A stretch of 64,000 nt of DNA from CAYUET01 sp964443875 (GCA_964443875.1 CAYUET010000008.1:1-64000); one strand, 5' to 3'. Numbered from the stretch's first letter, positions 17,362 to 27,400 are shown. Numbers and translations are program-made. Notes: generated by a model not told the origin, from the sequence alone.

Positions 17362-17991
17362 ATGATTTCTTTCATCAAAGGGATTCTGACCCTTAAAACA
17401 CCGACCTGGATTGAAGTGGATGTAAACGGAGTGGGATTTGGGCTTGGCATACCCCTTTCCACTTTTGACCGGCTTCCTGAAAAAGGGGAAAAAATTCATC
17501 TTCTGACTTATCTCCAGGTCAAGGAAGACGGCTTCAGCCTTTTCGGCTTCCTCACCCCCGCTGAAAAAGAAATTTTTTCCATGCTTCTTTCCGTCTCCGG
17601 GATCGGACCTAAAATATCCCTGGCGCTTTTAAGCTCATTATCAGAAAACCAGATTGAAAGAGCCGTGCTTACGGATGACATTTCCGTCTTAAGCGCTGTT
17701 CACGGCATTGGGAAAAAAACAGCTGAAAGGATCATTCTTGATCTTCGGGATAAAATGAAAAAAAGAGGTGTTTCCCTGGATCTTTCCGGTTCAGATACGT
17801 TCCGAAAAATCAGTTCCTCTTTCGAACAGACAAATGATGACGCTGTTTCCGCGCTGATTACCCTGGGGTATCCGGTTGCCGACGCCCGATCCGTCATTGC
17901 CTCCATTGCCCAGAATCCTGAAACAACGGCCCTGCCCATTGAAAATCTGATCCGGGAAGGCCTCAACCGTCTTATGAAAATGAAAAAGTAA
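17362..17991 (+). CDS. ruvA: Holliday junction DNA helicase subunit RuvA
   Basis: This 209-residue protein has the N-terminal OB-fold (MISFIKGIL, GVGFGLGIPLST), two helix-hairpin-helix motifs (VSGIGPKISLALLS and VHGIGKKTAERI) and a C-terminal RuvB-binding domain. It binds four-way junctions and loads RuvB for branch migration. One base separates its stop from the first ruvB ATG. No ruvC is present in this cluster. Confidence 0.96.
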   Translation: MISFIKGILTLKTPTWIEVDVNGVGFGLGIPLSTFDRLPEKGEKIHLLTYLQVKEDGFSLFGFLTPAEKEIFSMLLSVSGIGPKISLALLSSLSENQIERAVLTDDISVLSAVHGIGKKTAERIILDLRDKMKKRGVSLDLSGSDTFRKISSSFEQTNDDAVSALITLGYPVADARSVIASIAQNPETTALPIENLIREGLNRLMKMKK

Positions 17992-17992
17992 T

Positions 17993-19009
17993 ATGACCAT
18001 GGACCGCATTTTCGACCAGCTCAACAAAGGGGATCAGAAATTTGACCCCGCCTTAAGGCCCCTTAATTTTAAGGATTTTGTAGGCCAGAAAAAAATCAAG
18101 GAACAGCTCGAAATTACGATTGAGGCCGCCAAAATGCGCGGAGAAGGCTGTGACCACATTCTTTTTTGCGGACCTCCCGGCCTTGGAAAAACAACCCTTG
18201 CTTACATCATGGCCAACCAGATGGGCTCCCAGATTAAAACCTCATCAGGCCCTGTTATTGATAAACCCGGGGACCTTGCCGGTCTTTTAACAAGCCTTCA
18301 GGAAGGGGATATTTTTTTCATCGATGAAATTCACAGGCTTAACCATGTGGTGGAAGAATACCTTTATTCAGCAATGGAAGACGGCGTTATCGATATCATG
18401 ATTGATAAAGGCCCTTCCGCCCGTTCTATCAAACTTGAACTCGCACGCTTTACCCTCATAGGGGCGACAACCCGCGCAGGTCTTCTGACCGCCCCTTTAC
18501 GTTCCCGCTTCGGCATTACTCATCATCTCAATTACTACGGGGATCTTGATCTTCAGAAAATCATTCTGCGCAGCGCCGGAATCTTAAAGGTTAAAATCAA
18601 TGAAGAAGCGGCTCTTGAAATAGGAAAACGCTCCAGAGGAACCGCCCGTATTGCAAACAATCTTTTAAAACGTGTCCGCGACTTTGCAATGGTTAAAAAA
18701 TTTTCTATTGTCACTAAAGAAGTGGCCTCCGATGCGTTGGAACTTCTGGATGTCGACTCGCGGGGACTCGATGAGATGGATAAAAAAATCCTGAGGGTAC
18801 TCATCGAAAATTACAACGGAGGACCTGTGGGGCTCAACACCCTTGCTGTGGCTGTCAGCGAAGAACCGGATACGCTGGAAGAAGTCTATGAACCCTTTCT
18901 GATTTTAATCGGATTTCTCAAGCGCACTTCTTCCGGAAGATGCGCCACAGAAGCGGCGTTCAAACACCTGGGATTTATTCAAAAACAGAAAGAGGCAGAA
19001 CTTTTTTAA
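17993..19009 (+). CDS. ruvB: Holliday junction DNA helicase subunit RuvB
   Basis: This 338-residue AAA+ ATPase shows Walker A GPPGLGKTT, Walker B FIDEIHR, sensor 1 LIGATTRAG, the arginine-finger region PLRSRFG and a C-terminal winged-helix domain. It is the motor that drives branch migration with RuvA. ATGs at 17993 and 17999 are both usable starts, with no strong ribosome-binding site for either, so translation is probably coupled to ruvA. Confidence 0.97.
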   Translation: MTMDRIFDQLNKGDQKFDPALRPLNFKDFVGQKKIKEQLEITIEAAKMRGEGCDHILFCGPPGLGKTTLAYIMANQMGSQIKTSSGPVIDKPGDLAGLLTSLQEGDIFFIDEIHRLNHVVEEYLYSAMEDGVIDIMIDKGPSARSIKLELARFTLIGATTRAGLLTAPLRSRFGITHHLNYYGDLDLQKIILRSAGILKVKINEEAALEIGKRSRGTARIANNLLKRVRDFAMVKKFSIVTKEVASDALELLDVDSRGLDEMDKKILRVLIENYNGGPVGLNTLAVAVSEEPDTLEEVYEPFLILIGFLKRTSSGRCATEAAFKHLGFIQKQKEAELF

Positions 19010-19138
19010 CCGAAAGAAATGCGGTCCGGATTCTGTAAGCGGTGTCAGTCCATCAAAACGAAGAGCGGGGTTATTATTTATAATCCGGACTTTCTTGAAA
19101 AGAAGATTTTTAAAATTAAAAGGGACAGGGAATTGAAT

Positions 19139-20158
19139 ATGTGCAATTCAGATAATCTCCGGGGTACTTTGCCCCCTTTTAAGACTGAAATCCATCCGGA
19201 TCCGGCTTCCTCGAAGATCGATCATTCAAGCAAAATGATTGCTCTGGGCTCCTGCTTTACAGAGGCCATCGGACAAAAACTAAAATCCTGCAAATTTAAA
19301 ATACAGATCAATCCCTTTGGCACTCTTTTTAATCCCGCCTCCATTTTCACCCTTCTCAAACTGACACTTCACTCCCCCCGGCCCTTTCCTGAAGGAATTG
19401 TCTCCCGAGACGGCCATTTCTGCCATCTGCTCTGTCATTCCGATGTTTCAGCCCCCAGTCCGGAAGTCCTTCAGGATCTCCTTGAAAAAAAATGCCTTGG
19501 CCTCAAAAAAAATCTGGGCATGACCGACCTTCTGATTCTTACCTTTGGAAACGCCCAGGTCTTTGTTCATAAGGAATTAAATGGAACCGTCGCCAACTGC
19601 CATAAACAGCCCGCGGACTTTTTTACAAAGCGTATGCTTACTCCTGAAGAAATCGTATACGGCTTCGAAGAAGTCTATCTTCCCTTAAAACTCCTTAATC
19701 CGGGGTTGGGCATACTTCTCACCCTCAGTCCCGTCCGCTATCTTTCGGACGGTTTTTGCCGGAATTCCGTCAGTAAATCCGTTTTAAGATTTGCCATTGA
19801 CCTGATTCAAAAAAAATTTCCGGATGTGGATTATTTTCCGGCCTATGAAATTTTTATGGACGACCTGCGGGACTACCGGTTTTATGCAGATGATCTGGTT
19901 CACCCCGCCTCTCTTGCTGTTGAATATGTATGGACAAAATTCTCAGATTCCTTTTTCGGAACTGAAACCCGGGACATTATCCGGAAATGGACAAAACTGA
20001 TAAAATCCCTTGAACATAACCCTGTTCATCCTCAAACCCATGATTACCAGAAATTCATCCATCTTCTTTTACGTCAGATTGAGCCTTTTTCACGTTATTT
20101 CAACGTGGATGAGGAAATCCGGATTTTAAAACAGAAAATTGAACCGCAAGGGGCCTGA
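19139..20158 (+). CDS. GSCFA-domain protein
   Basis: The motif LGSCFTEAIG near the N-terminus, then INPFGTLFNPASI, LTFGNAQVF, LTPEEI, LTLSPVRYLSDGF and YFPAYEI plus DDLVHP identify the GSCFA family, which is related to SGNH/GDSL-type hydrolases. Members may modify surface polysaccharides, but the reaction is unproven. I choose the ATG at 19139, preceded by GGGACAGGG, giving 339 residues and a start just before the family's conserved beginning. An in-frame ATG at 19019 would add 40 residues including a CKRC pair and lies only nine bases after ruvB. It appears to be the last gene of the yebC-ruvAB transcript and reads into a strong terminator. Confidence 0.85.
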   Translation: MCNSDNLRGTLPPFKTEIHPDPASSKIDHSSKMIALGSCFTEAIGQKLKSCKFKIQINPFGTLFNPASIFTLLKLTLHSPRPFPEGIVSRDGHFCHLLCHSDVSAPSPEVLQDLLEKKCLGLKKNLGMTDLLILTFGNAQVFVHKELNGTVANCHKQPADFFTKRMLTPEEIVYGFEEVYLPLKLLNPGLGILLTLSPVRYLSDGFCRNSVSKSVLRFAIDLIQKKFPDVDYFPAYEIFMDDLRDYRFYADDLVHPASLAVEYVWTKFSDSFFGTETRDIIRKWTKLIKSLEHNPVHPQTHDYQKFIHLLLRQIEPFSRYFNVDEEIRILKQKIEPQGA

Positions 20159-20199
20159 CACAGAAGTTCAGACCTCGAAACAAGCTGTGAGATACTAAA

Positions 20200-20253
20200 A
20201 TCATTCCGAACAAACGTGTGGAATCTGGATTTCTCGCTGCCGTTCGAAATGAC
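20200..20253. repeat. Dispersed 54-bp palindromic repeat, copy B
   Basis: This copy matches the 12442 element closely: TCATTCCGAACAAACGTG, then GAATCTGGATTTCTCGCTG, ending GTTCGAAATGAC. It lies between the convergent GSCFA and LysM genes, just before the bidirectional terminator. Confidence 0.85.
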
Positions 20254-20291
20254 ATACTGCAGGAAATAGCGGGAAATTAAAATCATAAAAA

Positions 20292-20335
20292 TTAAAAAAG
20301 GGGAAGAATTCCTAAGAATTCTTCCCCTTTTTTAA
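20292..20335. terminator. Bidirectional rho-independent terminator
   Basis: A perfect 20-base inverted repeat (20292-20311 with 20316-20335) with a CTAA loop has a GGGGAAGAATTC core flanked by A-runs on one side and T-runs on the other. It can end transcription from the plus-strand yebC-ruvAB-GSCFA genes and from the minus-strand pal-LysM genes. Confidence 0.9.
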
Positions 20336-20349
20336 TTAAAGACTACATA

Positions 20350-20946
20350 TTATTTCTCTTCAGCCGGAGGGGCTTCTGAAGGGATAATAATTTCCTGACC
20401 CATGTATAGAGAATCCGGATTATCAATATTATTGGCGGCCAGTATATCTTCAAGACTCACCTTGGTTTTTTTGGCAATTCTGGAAAGACTGTCACCAATG
20501 GCAACCGTATACGTATACCCCGGGCCCTTGTATTCCGATTTGGGCTTGGAAGCTTTTGAGCTTCCTCCTTTGTCTCCGGAATCCGCACCGCCGCGGGTTT
20601 TATTTATCTCTTTAATGAGTCGTTCATTTTCCCGAACAACTTCTTCCATCATGTTTTTCAACTTGCCGTTGAATTTATTTTCAATACCGCCGACTTTATC
20701 GATATTTTCCCTGATCAAACCGAGATGCTTATTGACTTCATCAATCTGCTGCTGAAGAATTTCAATGGATTCACGGTTTTCGTTTACAGCTCCCTTGGTG
20801 ATATTCAAATCGTAATTGAGCGTGTTGAGACGCCGTGTGAGAGAGGACTCCAGAACCTGGAGTTCATCCTTGCGCACAAAATCACTAAAGCAGCCTGAAA
20901 GAGAAAAAAGAGCGGCAATCCATAATAAATATTTAAAACATTTCAT
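20350..20946 (-). CDS. LysM-domain lipoprotein with coiled coil
   Basis: A lipoprotein signal ends with the lipobox LSGC (Cys19), giving a lipid-anchored protein. Residues about 25-115 are heptad-like and charged (coiled coil), followed by a Gly/Ser/Lys linker and a C-terminal LysM domain (YTYTVAIGDSLSRIAKKT to YMGQEIIIP). LysM binds peptidoglycan glycan, so the protein probably links a membrane to the cell wall across a coiled-coil spacer. It follows pal by 20 bases, and the pairing of two wall-binding lipoproteins suggests joint work in envelope integrity or division. Confidence 0.88.
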   Translation of the reverse strand: MKCFKYLLWIAALFSLSGCFSDFVRKDELQVLESSLTRRLNTLNYDLNITKGAVNENRESIEILQQQIDEVNKHLGLIRENIDKVGGIENKFNGKLKNMMEEVVRENERLIKEINKTRGGADSGDKGGSSKASKPKSEYKGPGYTYTVAIGDSLSRIAKKTKVSLEDILAANNIDNPDSLYMGQEIIIPSEAPPAEEK

Positions 20947-20966
20947 ATTCGGGAATCTTCCGTTGA

Positions 20967-21461
20967 TTATTGTTCGTTAGCGACCATAAAATGAGCGCGT
21001 CTGTTCTGAGCCCATGCCTGTTCGTCATGTCCCTGAACTGCAGCCTTTTCCTCACCATAAGAAATGGTCTGAACGCGGCCGGCTGGAATACCCTTATCAA
21101 TAATGTACTGACGGACAGCCAGAGCGCGCTGTTCACCGAGAGCCATATTGTATTCGTTGGAGCCTCTTTCATCGCAATGACCTTCAACGAGCAGGTGTGT
21201 TTTTGTTTTATCTTTGAGCCATGAAGAAATTGCGTCAACAACCGCCGCTTCTTCATTCCTGATAGAATATTTATTATAATCGAAATAAACATTCTTCAGC
21301 ACCTCTGCATCCGAACCTGTCGCTTCAGTAAAGCTGTCGAGAGGGAAAGCTTCCAGAGGTGAATCGCCGAGATCAGCACCTTTGTTTTTTTTCTTAAAAA
21401 TACATCCATTCATCATGGCAGCCATTAAGAAAAGGCAGATTATGAGTTTAAGTAGTTTCAT
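20967..21461 (-). CDS. pal: Peptidoglycan-associated lipoprotein (Pal, OmpA family)
   Basis: The lipobox MNGC (Cys20) gives an outer-membrane lipoprotein. The OmpA-like domain follows with VYFDYNKYSI, LLVEGHCDERGSNEYN, ALGEQRA and a C-terminal NRRAHF, the residues that bind meso-diaminopimelate peptidoglycan in Pal. Length (164) is typical. No tolB is beside it, unlike the usual tol-pal operon; instead receiver proteins lie upstream and a LysM lipoprotein downstream. An excellent AGGAGG site precedes the ATG. Confidence 0.93.
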   Translation of the reverse strand: MKLLKLIICLFLMAAMMNGCIFKKKNKGADLGDSPLEAFPLDSFTEATGSDAEVLKNVYFDYNKYSIRNEEAAVVDAISSWLKDKTKTHLLVEGHCDERGSNEYNMALGEQRALAVRQYIIDKGIPAGRVQTISYGEEKAAVQGHDEQAWAQNRRAHFMVANEQ

Positions 21462-21527
21462 GGTTTTTGTTCCTCCTGGGTTTTGTTTGATTTGTTTTGA
21501 TTTTATTTTTGTACTAAAAAAACTAAA

Positions 21528-21917
21528 CTATTCTTCGAACACTTTGATGATCTTCCGGAGCAGCTCTTCAAAATCAAAAGGCTTTGCGATGAAGTCAGAC
21601 ACCCCGAATTCTCTTTGCCATCGTTCCTTGGGGTCGTCTACCGAATAGGCGATTCCCGTAACGACGATGATCTTTGGCGGGCCGAAATCCGCTTTTGAAT
21701 TGCGGATCATCTCGGCTATATCGACACCCAGAATGTCAGGTAAATTGACATCCAGGAGCATGAGATCTGGTTTTTTCTCCTTGCATAAAGACAGCCCGGT
21801 CTTTCCGTTTTCAGCCGTGTCCACTTCATAATCATGAGTTCTCAACCGAACGGCTAAAAGTTCGCGTAAAGACTTATCGTCTTCTATAACAAGAATTTTT
21901 TTCTTTTTATCCGTCAT
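21528..21917 (-). CDS. Stand-alone receiver-domain response regulator
   Basis: This 129-residue protein is a single receiver domain: acidic pair in VIEDDKS, phospho-acceptor Asp in LLDVNLP, Thr in VTG and Lys in AKPF. There is no DNA-binding or enzymatic output domain, so it probably acts by protein contact, like CheY or Spo0F. It lies between a two-receiver protein and pal on the same strand; no histidine kinase is adjacent. Confidence 0.92.
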   Translation of the reverse strand: MTDKKKKILVIEDDKSLRELLAVRLRTHDYEVDTAENGKTGLSLCKEKKPDLMLLDVNLPDILGVDIAEMIRNSKADFGPPKIIVVTGIAYSVDDPKERWQREFGVSDFIAKPFDFEELLRKIIKVFEE

Positions 21918-21942
21918 GGAAAATCTGGGGCTTCTATAGTTG

Positions 21943-22722
21943 TTAATTTAAAAAATCGGGAAGAATATAATGTGAATTTAAAAATATATCAATCTTTTTT
22001 ATTAATTCCTCTTTCGAACATGTTTTTTGGATGTAATCGCTGGCTCCGACCAGAAACGTTTTATAGATTAACCGCTGATCCAGATTGGCCGAATAAATAA
22101 GAATGGGAATCTTGTCCGTGGGGTGAAAGGATTTGAGATCCGCACAGACTTTAAGGCCGTTGGTATCCGGCATATTCAGATCCAGAAGTATCAGGTCCGG
22201 ATCTTCGGACATGGCTATTCTCAAGCCTTCACGGCCGGTGGAGGCCGTCATCACCTCATAACAGGAAGAAAGCATCTTGATGGAAATCTCCAGCGAAGTC
22301 GGAGAATCATCGATCACTAAGATCAATTTTCCGGACTTTGCTCCGGGCACAAAAACACGATGAATGGAATCGACCAGATCCATGACTTTTAAAGGCTTCG
22401 GGAAAAACCGGGTAAAGGGATACTGAGCCTGAAAGAGGCGTATTTCGTCACGGTAATTATCCAGGATAGACATTTCACATAAACCAAAAACAGGGGGGCT
22501 GGACTCCAGATGCAGGGTATGAATCTTTCTTAAAAATTCAATGGATTTAGTGAAGGGATGAACAAGATCAACAAGCACAAGATCCGCAGGATCCCTGGAA
22601 AAAACGAACGCGGCTTCCTGATAATCACAGGCTATAAGGCCGATCTGCAATTCGGAAAGTCTGTTTTTTACCTCTCCCCAGAGTTCCGGAAAGGAACTGA
22701 CTGCCAGTACTTTTTTTTGCAC
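21943..22722 (-). CDS. Two-receiver protein with a degenerate N-terminal receiver
   Basis: Residues 1-125 form a receiver-like domain in which the acidic pair is replaced by Ser-Ser (AVSSFP), although an Asp in LVDLVHP and a Lys in PKPL remain. It is therefore unlikely to bind Mg2+ normally. Residues about 130-259 are a full receiver with VIDDSP, LLDLNMP and a Lys in YIQKT. The start is a GTG at 22722 with GGAG upstream. The second domain could be phosphorylated while the first serves for interaction. It shares the small-membrane-protein to LysM transcript. Confidence 0.85.
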   Translation of the reverse strand: MQKKVLAVSSFPELWGEVKNRLSELQIGLIACDYQEAAFVFSRDPADLVLVDLVHPFTKSIEFLRKIHTLHLESSPPVFGLCEMSILDNYRDEIRLFQAQYPFTRFFPKPLKVMDLVDSIHRVFVPGAKSGKLILVIDDSPTSLEISIKMLSSCYEVMTASTGREGLRIAMSEDPDLILLDLNMPDTNGLKVCADLKSFHPTDKIPILIYSANLDQRLIYKTFLVGASDYIQKTCSKEELIKKIDIFLNSHYILPDFLN

Positions 22723-22737
22723 TTCATTCTCCGTAAA

Positions 22738-23007
22738 TCATATTACCGGTTTGGTGTCTTCGTTTTTTTTGACGGTCATTTCATCTTCAAACTGAACGAC
22801 AGAAGGACCTCCCTTTACGACATCCAGGCCCACCCAGTTTCCATTTTCATGCTTCTCAAAAATGGTTGTTGTTTTAAAATCCCAGTTGTCAATAATCAGA
22901 GTTCCGGCTTTGTTATCCTGAATCACCGTATACCGGGTTTTAACGGCATAAATACCGCTGGCCAGTAAAATAGCTAAAGCTAAAAGTATGGAAGAAACTG
23001 CATTCAT
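22738..23007 (-). CDS. Small membrane-anchored protein of unknown function
   Basis: This 89-residue protein has one N-terminal hydrophobic segment (about 5-22) that could be a signal anchor, followed by a polar beta-rich tail (TLIIDNWDFKTTTIFEK, VQFEDEMTVKK). I do not recognise a family. It is the first gene of the run leading to the two receiver proteins, pal and the LysM lipoprotein, and has a good promoter and AAGGAG site. Confidence 0.6.
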   Translation of the reverse strand: MNAVSSILLALAILLASGIYAVKTRYTVIQDNKAGTLIIDNWDFKTTTIFEKHENGNWVGLDVVKGGPSVVQFEDEMTVKKNEDTKPVI

Positions 23008-23033
23008 ATTCTTTATATCTCCTTTTTTAAACG

Positions 23034-23063
23034 ATGATAAGGTAATCTAAAAAGCAAAGTCAA
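23034..23063 (-). promoter_or_regulatory. Sigma70-type promoter for the membrane protein-receiver-pal-LysM genes
   Basis: On the minus strand a -35 TTGACT and a -10 TATCAT (each 5 of 6 to consensus) are separated by 18 bases, about 27 bases upstream of the first ATG (23007). AAGGAG follows before the start. Confidence 0.6.
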
Positions 23064-23104
23064 TATTTTGTTTGTCTCTTTATCATGCGTTCTGCTTTGC
23101 GTCT

Positions 23105-24301
23105 TTATTTATATTCAGAAGCTGCCCTGAAAGACTCTTCTTTCAGCAGAACCTCTTCGGCCGTTGCAACTGCTTCTTCCATCAGAGGCAAAAGATCAAG
23201 CGCCTGAAATTCGGATTCAATTTCCTCAAGGGTGGGTTTTGTCTTGGGATTCTCCGGAAGAAAAATGGTGCAGCAGTCTTCATAAGGCAGAATGGACGTA
23301 TCAAAAGATCCGATTTTTTTTGCAACACTGATAATATCTATTTTATCAAAGCCGATCAGCGGACGGAAAAAAGGGAAAGGGCATCCGCTTCCGGTGACGG
23401 TCATCCCTTCAACAGTCTGGGATGCAACCTGTCCAAGGTTTTCGCCGGTAATCAGAGCCTGCCGCTTGTATTTAACGGCAAGCTTCTCTGAAATTTTCAC
23501 CATGGCCTTGCGGATCAGAAGGGTTGTAAGTTCTTTGCGGCGTGTGGTATTAATCTTCAACTGAACAGGAGTAAAGTGTACATGAAGCATCAGGGAGTCG
23601 CCTCCCCAGTCATATAAAATTTTCGCAAGTGAAATCACCTTTTCACGGGCCCGGGGAGATGTATAGGGAGGAGAGGCAAAATGAACCGGCAGCACACTCA
23701 TCCCCCGCTTGAGCATCATCCAGCCTGCCACCGGGGAATCTATTCCTCCGGAAAGCATGAGGATCCCCCTGCCGGACATCCCTACCGGAAGCCCTCCGGA
23801 TAGTTTTTTTGTGGAAAGATAGCCGTAGGCCCCCTGCTCCCGGACTTCCAGGTGCAGATTAAAATCCGGTTTTTTCAAGTCCACTTTAAGTCCGGGATGC
23901 TGTTTTAAAACTGAAGCGCCCAGAATTTTGTTAATCTCCTCGGAATGCATCGGAAAATTTTTGTTGGAACGCCGCGCGGAAATCTTAAAAGTCGCATACT
24001 CAGGCTTATATTCTCTTTTTGCCAGCTCAAGAATCCCCTTTTCCATAGCCTCAAAATCCAAAGGAAAAATTTCGACCAGGCTGAAGCCTACCAGCCCGAA
24101 AGTCTTGAGAAGAACGTTCTCAATCACTTCCGAAGGCTGCGTTGTTTTTAAAATAATTCTGCCATAGGTGCTGACAATCTTGCTGTCTCCAAGCCGTTTT
24201 AATCTCTTCTGAACGTTTTCAATCAGGCGGCGGACGAAAAAGATTCTATTTTTGCCTTTAAGTGCCAGTTCTCCGTAGGATAGCAGATACATCTTTTCCA
24301 T
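23105..24301 (-). CDS. thiI: tRNA 4-thiouridine synthetase/thiamine biosynthesis sulfur transferase ThiI
   Basis: The protein (398 residues) has an N-terminal ferredoxin-like region and THUMP domain (GRIILK, FKISARRSNKNFP) and a PP-loop ATPase domain with SGGIDSP near 182-188. Later motifs include FASPPYTSPRA, ITGENLGQVASQT and a CC pair before the C-terminus. It adenylates U8 of tRNA and inserts sulfur, and may also supply sulfur for thiazole synthesis. The rhodanese domain found in Escherichia coli ThiI is absent, as in the short Bacillus-type proteins. AAGGATCC precedes the ATG. Confidence 0.93.
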   Translation of the reverse strand: MEKMYLLSYGELALKGKNRIFFVRRLIENVQKRLKRLGDSKIVSTYGRIILKTTQPSEVIENVLLKTFGLVGFSLVEIFPLDFEAMEKGILELAKREYKPEYATFKISARRSNKNFPMHSEEINKILGASVLKQHPGLKVDLKKPDFNLHLEVREQGAYGYLSTKKLSGGLPVGMSGRGILMLSGGIDSPVAGWMMLKRGMSVLPVHFASPPYTSPRAREKVISLAKILYDWGGDSLMLHVHFTPVQLKINTTRRKELTTLLIRKAMVKISEKLAVKYKRQALITGENLGQVASQTVEGMTVTGSGCPFPFFRPLIGFDKIDIISVAKKIGSFDTSILPYEDCCTIFLPENPKTKPTLEEIESEFQALDLLPLMEEAVATAEEVLLKEESFRAASEYK

Positions 24302-24379
24302 AAGGATCCTTTATGATGGGTTAAATAATGCAGGAAGTTGTACCTTCCACAGATTATTTGTCAAGGACGGTCATCAAAA

Positions 24380-24424
24380 ACGGATCAAAAAACATCCCCC
24401 GGAATCAAAGGTTTTCCGGGGGAT
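24380..24424 (-). terminator. Rho-independent terminator of tpsA
   Basis: A perfect 11-base stem (24394-24404 with 24414-24424, ATCCCCCGGAA) with a nine-base loop is followed on the minus strand by T-rich sequence (GTTTTTTGATCCGTTTTT). It lies just after the tpsA stop codon. Confidence 0.85.
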
Positions 24425-24435
24425 CAAAACGTCTG

Positions 24436-27400
24436 TTATTTTTTCATTACTTTGACAGCTTTCAGCCGGGAGAGATCCATCTTGAGTTCTGTCTTTAAGG
24501 TCTGAAGAGACGTGAGTACAATTTGATTTAAATTAATCCCTCCTGTTTCTCCTTCCACAGAAATCAACAGTACTCCGTTTTCTGTAGCCCCAGTCCTGAT
24601 TTCCATAGCCGTGCCGTCGGGAAGCGTCAGGGAAAAAACCTGAAAATCAGAAGAATACGCCCTCTCGATTTCAGGAACCTCTGCAACCGCGCTCCCCACA
24701 GGCATTACCGAAAGAAAATTTTCCCCTCCCTTGATTTCAAGCATTCCCTGGGAAACAAGAGAATCTTTTCCTTCCTGCACAAAGAGAGGAACGGTCGACA
24801 TTAAAGAAGATCTCCCGTCCTCAGGGGGCCCGGTATAAAGAATCATTTCTTCTCCGGTCTGTTGAAAATGAACAGGAGTCGTCTGAAAAGAGGAGGATAA
24901 AATCATATCCCCCTGTGAAGGCAAAGGCTCACTGATCAGGGGCATTGCATTAATCTGATCCACAGAGGCGCTTCCTGTCCCTGCTCCCATTCCCGGGGTA
25001 AAAGACTGATCAGAGCCCGTATTTTCTTCCCTCTGGGTGCCATTCACTCCGGTTTGTGTGCTGGTAAGTCCGGAGCTCACAGAATCCTGTACCGGCTCAT
25101 AAACCGGCGGTTCAGGCACGGAAGGCTCCGAAGGGGAAGAAGATTCCGGATCGGGTGAAGGAGCTGTGGGTGTATTGACCGGCTCCGTGGCAGGGGAAGA
25201 AATCGTCAGAGTTCCGTTTTCATAAACAAGGGAATATCCCAGCTGATCAGCATATCCTGACGGAACAATGCTATAGCTGCCTGCATTCACAGCCCCCTGA
25301 GAGGTTCCTCCGTAAGTCAAAGTTCCTCCAAAGAGAGCTTCCGTATCTCCATTCTGCAGCCCGGTGAAACTTACTCCATTGCCTCCGCTGTAGGCTGTTC
25401 CGTTAGAAACCTTGCTGTCATTTTCAGCGGTGACGGTCACAGCCGGCTGCTCCCTGTAAACAGCATAATTTCCCGTGCCCAGGCCCAGGATATAATTTGA
25501 AGCCGCTTCATCGCTGTTGTAGCGAAAACTCCCTGAGCCAGAACCGATCAAGTCGGTAAGCCCCGTGCTTCCGCTCACACTTCCGCTGTAAAGAGTGGCT
25601 CTTCCACCTGCCCCGACGGTAATTGTCGGCGCCCCGCTCACCAGAATATTCCCTCCGGTTGAGGTCCCGGCAGAGGTATTTTTTCCGGCATTCAGCACGA
25701 CTGCGGAATCAGTGTTGTTCGTTGTCACAATATTTCCGGCAAGCGTTAAATCACCCGCCAAAGTCCCTATGCTGACGGTTCCGGCTGAATTAACAGCCCC
25801 CAATGTCATAGCATTACTGTCGATCATTGAAACATTTCTCCCTGAAACCACAGATACTGCACCTCCAAAATTATTAGAGGCATTGTTCAGTGTGATGTCA
25901 TTCGCAACTCCCGCAGTCAGGCTGGTCAGCCCTGTCACAACCAGAGAAGATGTCTGTGTGATAGCTCCATTCCCCCATGAGGACAGATTTTCATTCGCCG
26001 TCAACGCACCATTGATCGCAAGGGTCGAATTATTCCTCAATGTGGTATTGTCCCGCAAAGTGGTTGCCCCGCCCACAGTAATCGAACCGGCCGTGGAATT
26101 GCCGATGGTAATCCCGGAAAAACCGTCGGTGAAGTTGGTATTAAAGTAACTGGATGCCAGCTGGAGGGTACCCGCTCCGCCTCCGATTCCAATAGTGGTA
26201 TTGACGGTGTAGGGGTCGATTGTCAAAGTTCCGGAACCGCTGAGCGTGTTGTTCGAGCCGATATTGAACGAATTTGCCGTAATGGCGATATCGCCCGTTC
26301 CCGCATTAAAGCTATGGGCATTAGCCCCGTTGTAAAAGGAAAAATAACCCGGAGTTTCAGCCCTTATATCTCCAGAGCCTGTGGTTGTGGCATTCATCGA
26401 GATTTCAATGCCTTTATTGCTGTTAACCGTATTTTCCCCGTAAAGTGTCATTCCTCCGGAACCTGCGGTGATACGCGTATATCTGTTGCTAAGCTGTGAG
26501 CTGGCAAGACCGTGATAGTTGGTATTGGAGCTTATTCCTCTGATGTTTACCGTATTCGCATTGATATCCAGATAACTGCCAGAAGCCACACTGTCAAGCC
26601 ACGCAGACAGTTCAATCCCCGCATAAGATGACGATTCTCCTATCATCATCAAATCACCATTGCCGGCGTCGAGATTTCCATAATATGAAAAATTGATTCC
26701 CATACCTGTGCCAGCGCCTGCAGTCGACTTTCCTTTAATGAAGATATCTCCCCCATCCGACTGGATCGAAGTTCCCCCTGCAGGGACATTTGTTCCAAGC
26801 CTGCCGATACTGACCCCGCTGTATGTTGCCGTTGCGGTTGCAAATCCGTCCGGAATGCCGTCCCCTGCTGTCCTTCCGTCTGCGCCGTCATCCAGTCCGC
26901 CGGCCATGACAATATTTCCGCCATTGGTATTTATCGAAGAACCGTCATAAATAAAAATATGCCCCCCGTTGACGTCAGAGTCAGCCCAGAGAATGGTGTC
27001 CAAACTGCCCGATGGGGAAGCAATGCTGCTTCCTGAATTCATCACAATTCCGGCGTTGGTCTTGATCGTCAAAGAGGCATCCCCTCCGGATTGATTTGTA
27101 ATGCTTTTGTTTGCAGCCAGAGTAAAATCCGTTGTGGTATTATTCATGGTCAGAACCGTGGAACTGCTGTCTAAAGTGATATCTCCTGAATAACTCTGAC
27201 CACCCGCCCCACCTGCCGAATCCGTAGTCACAGCGCCTCCGTTGATGGCTGTTGTAGCCGAAGTAACCGAAAGACTTTTCAGGGCTTTGCTGGTTCCAAC
27301 CGCCCCGTCAAAGGTGACTGTTCCTGTTCCGGCATTAATCGTAACCGGCGAATTGGCCAGATTGGTTTCGCTGACAAAACCCAGTACCGAATATTGATTA

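Noticed and set aside
25595..26149. 184-codon plus-strand open frame inside tpsA
   Set aside because: It is antisense to the repeat region of tpsA and its Pro/Val-rich composition mirrors the repeats; no start signal or motif supports it.
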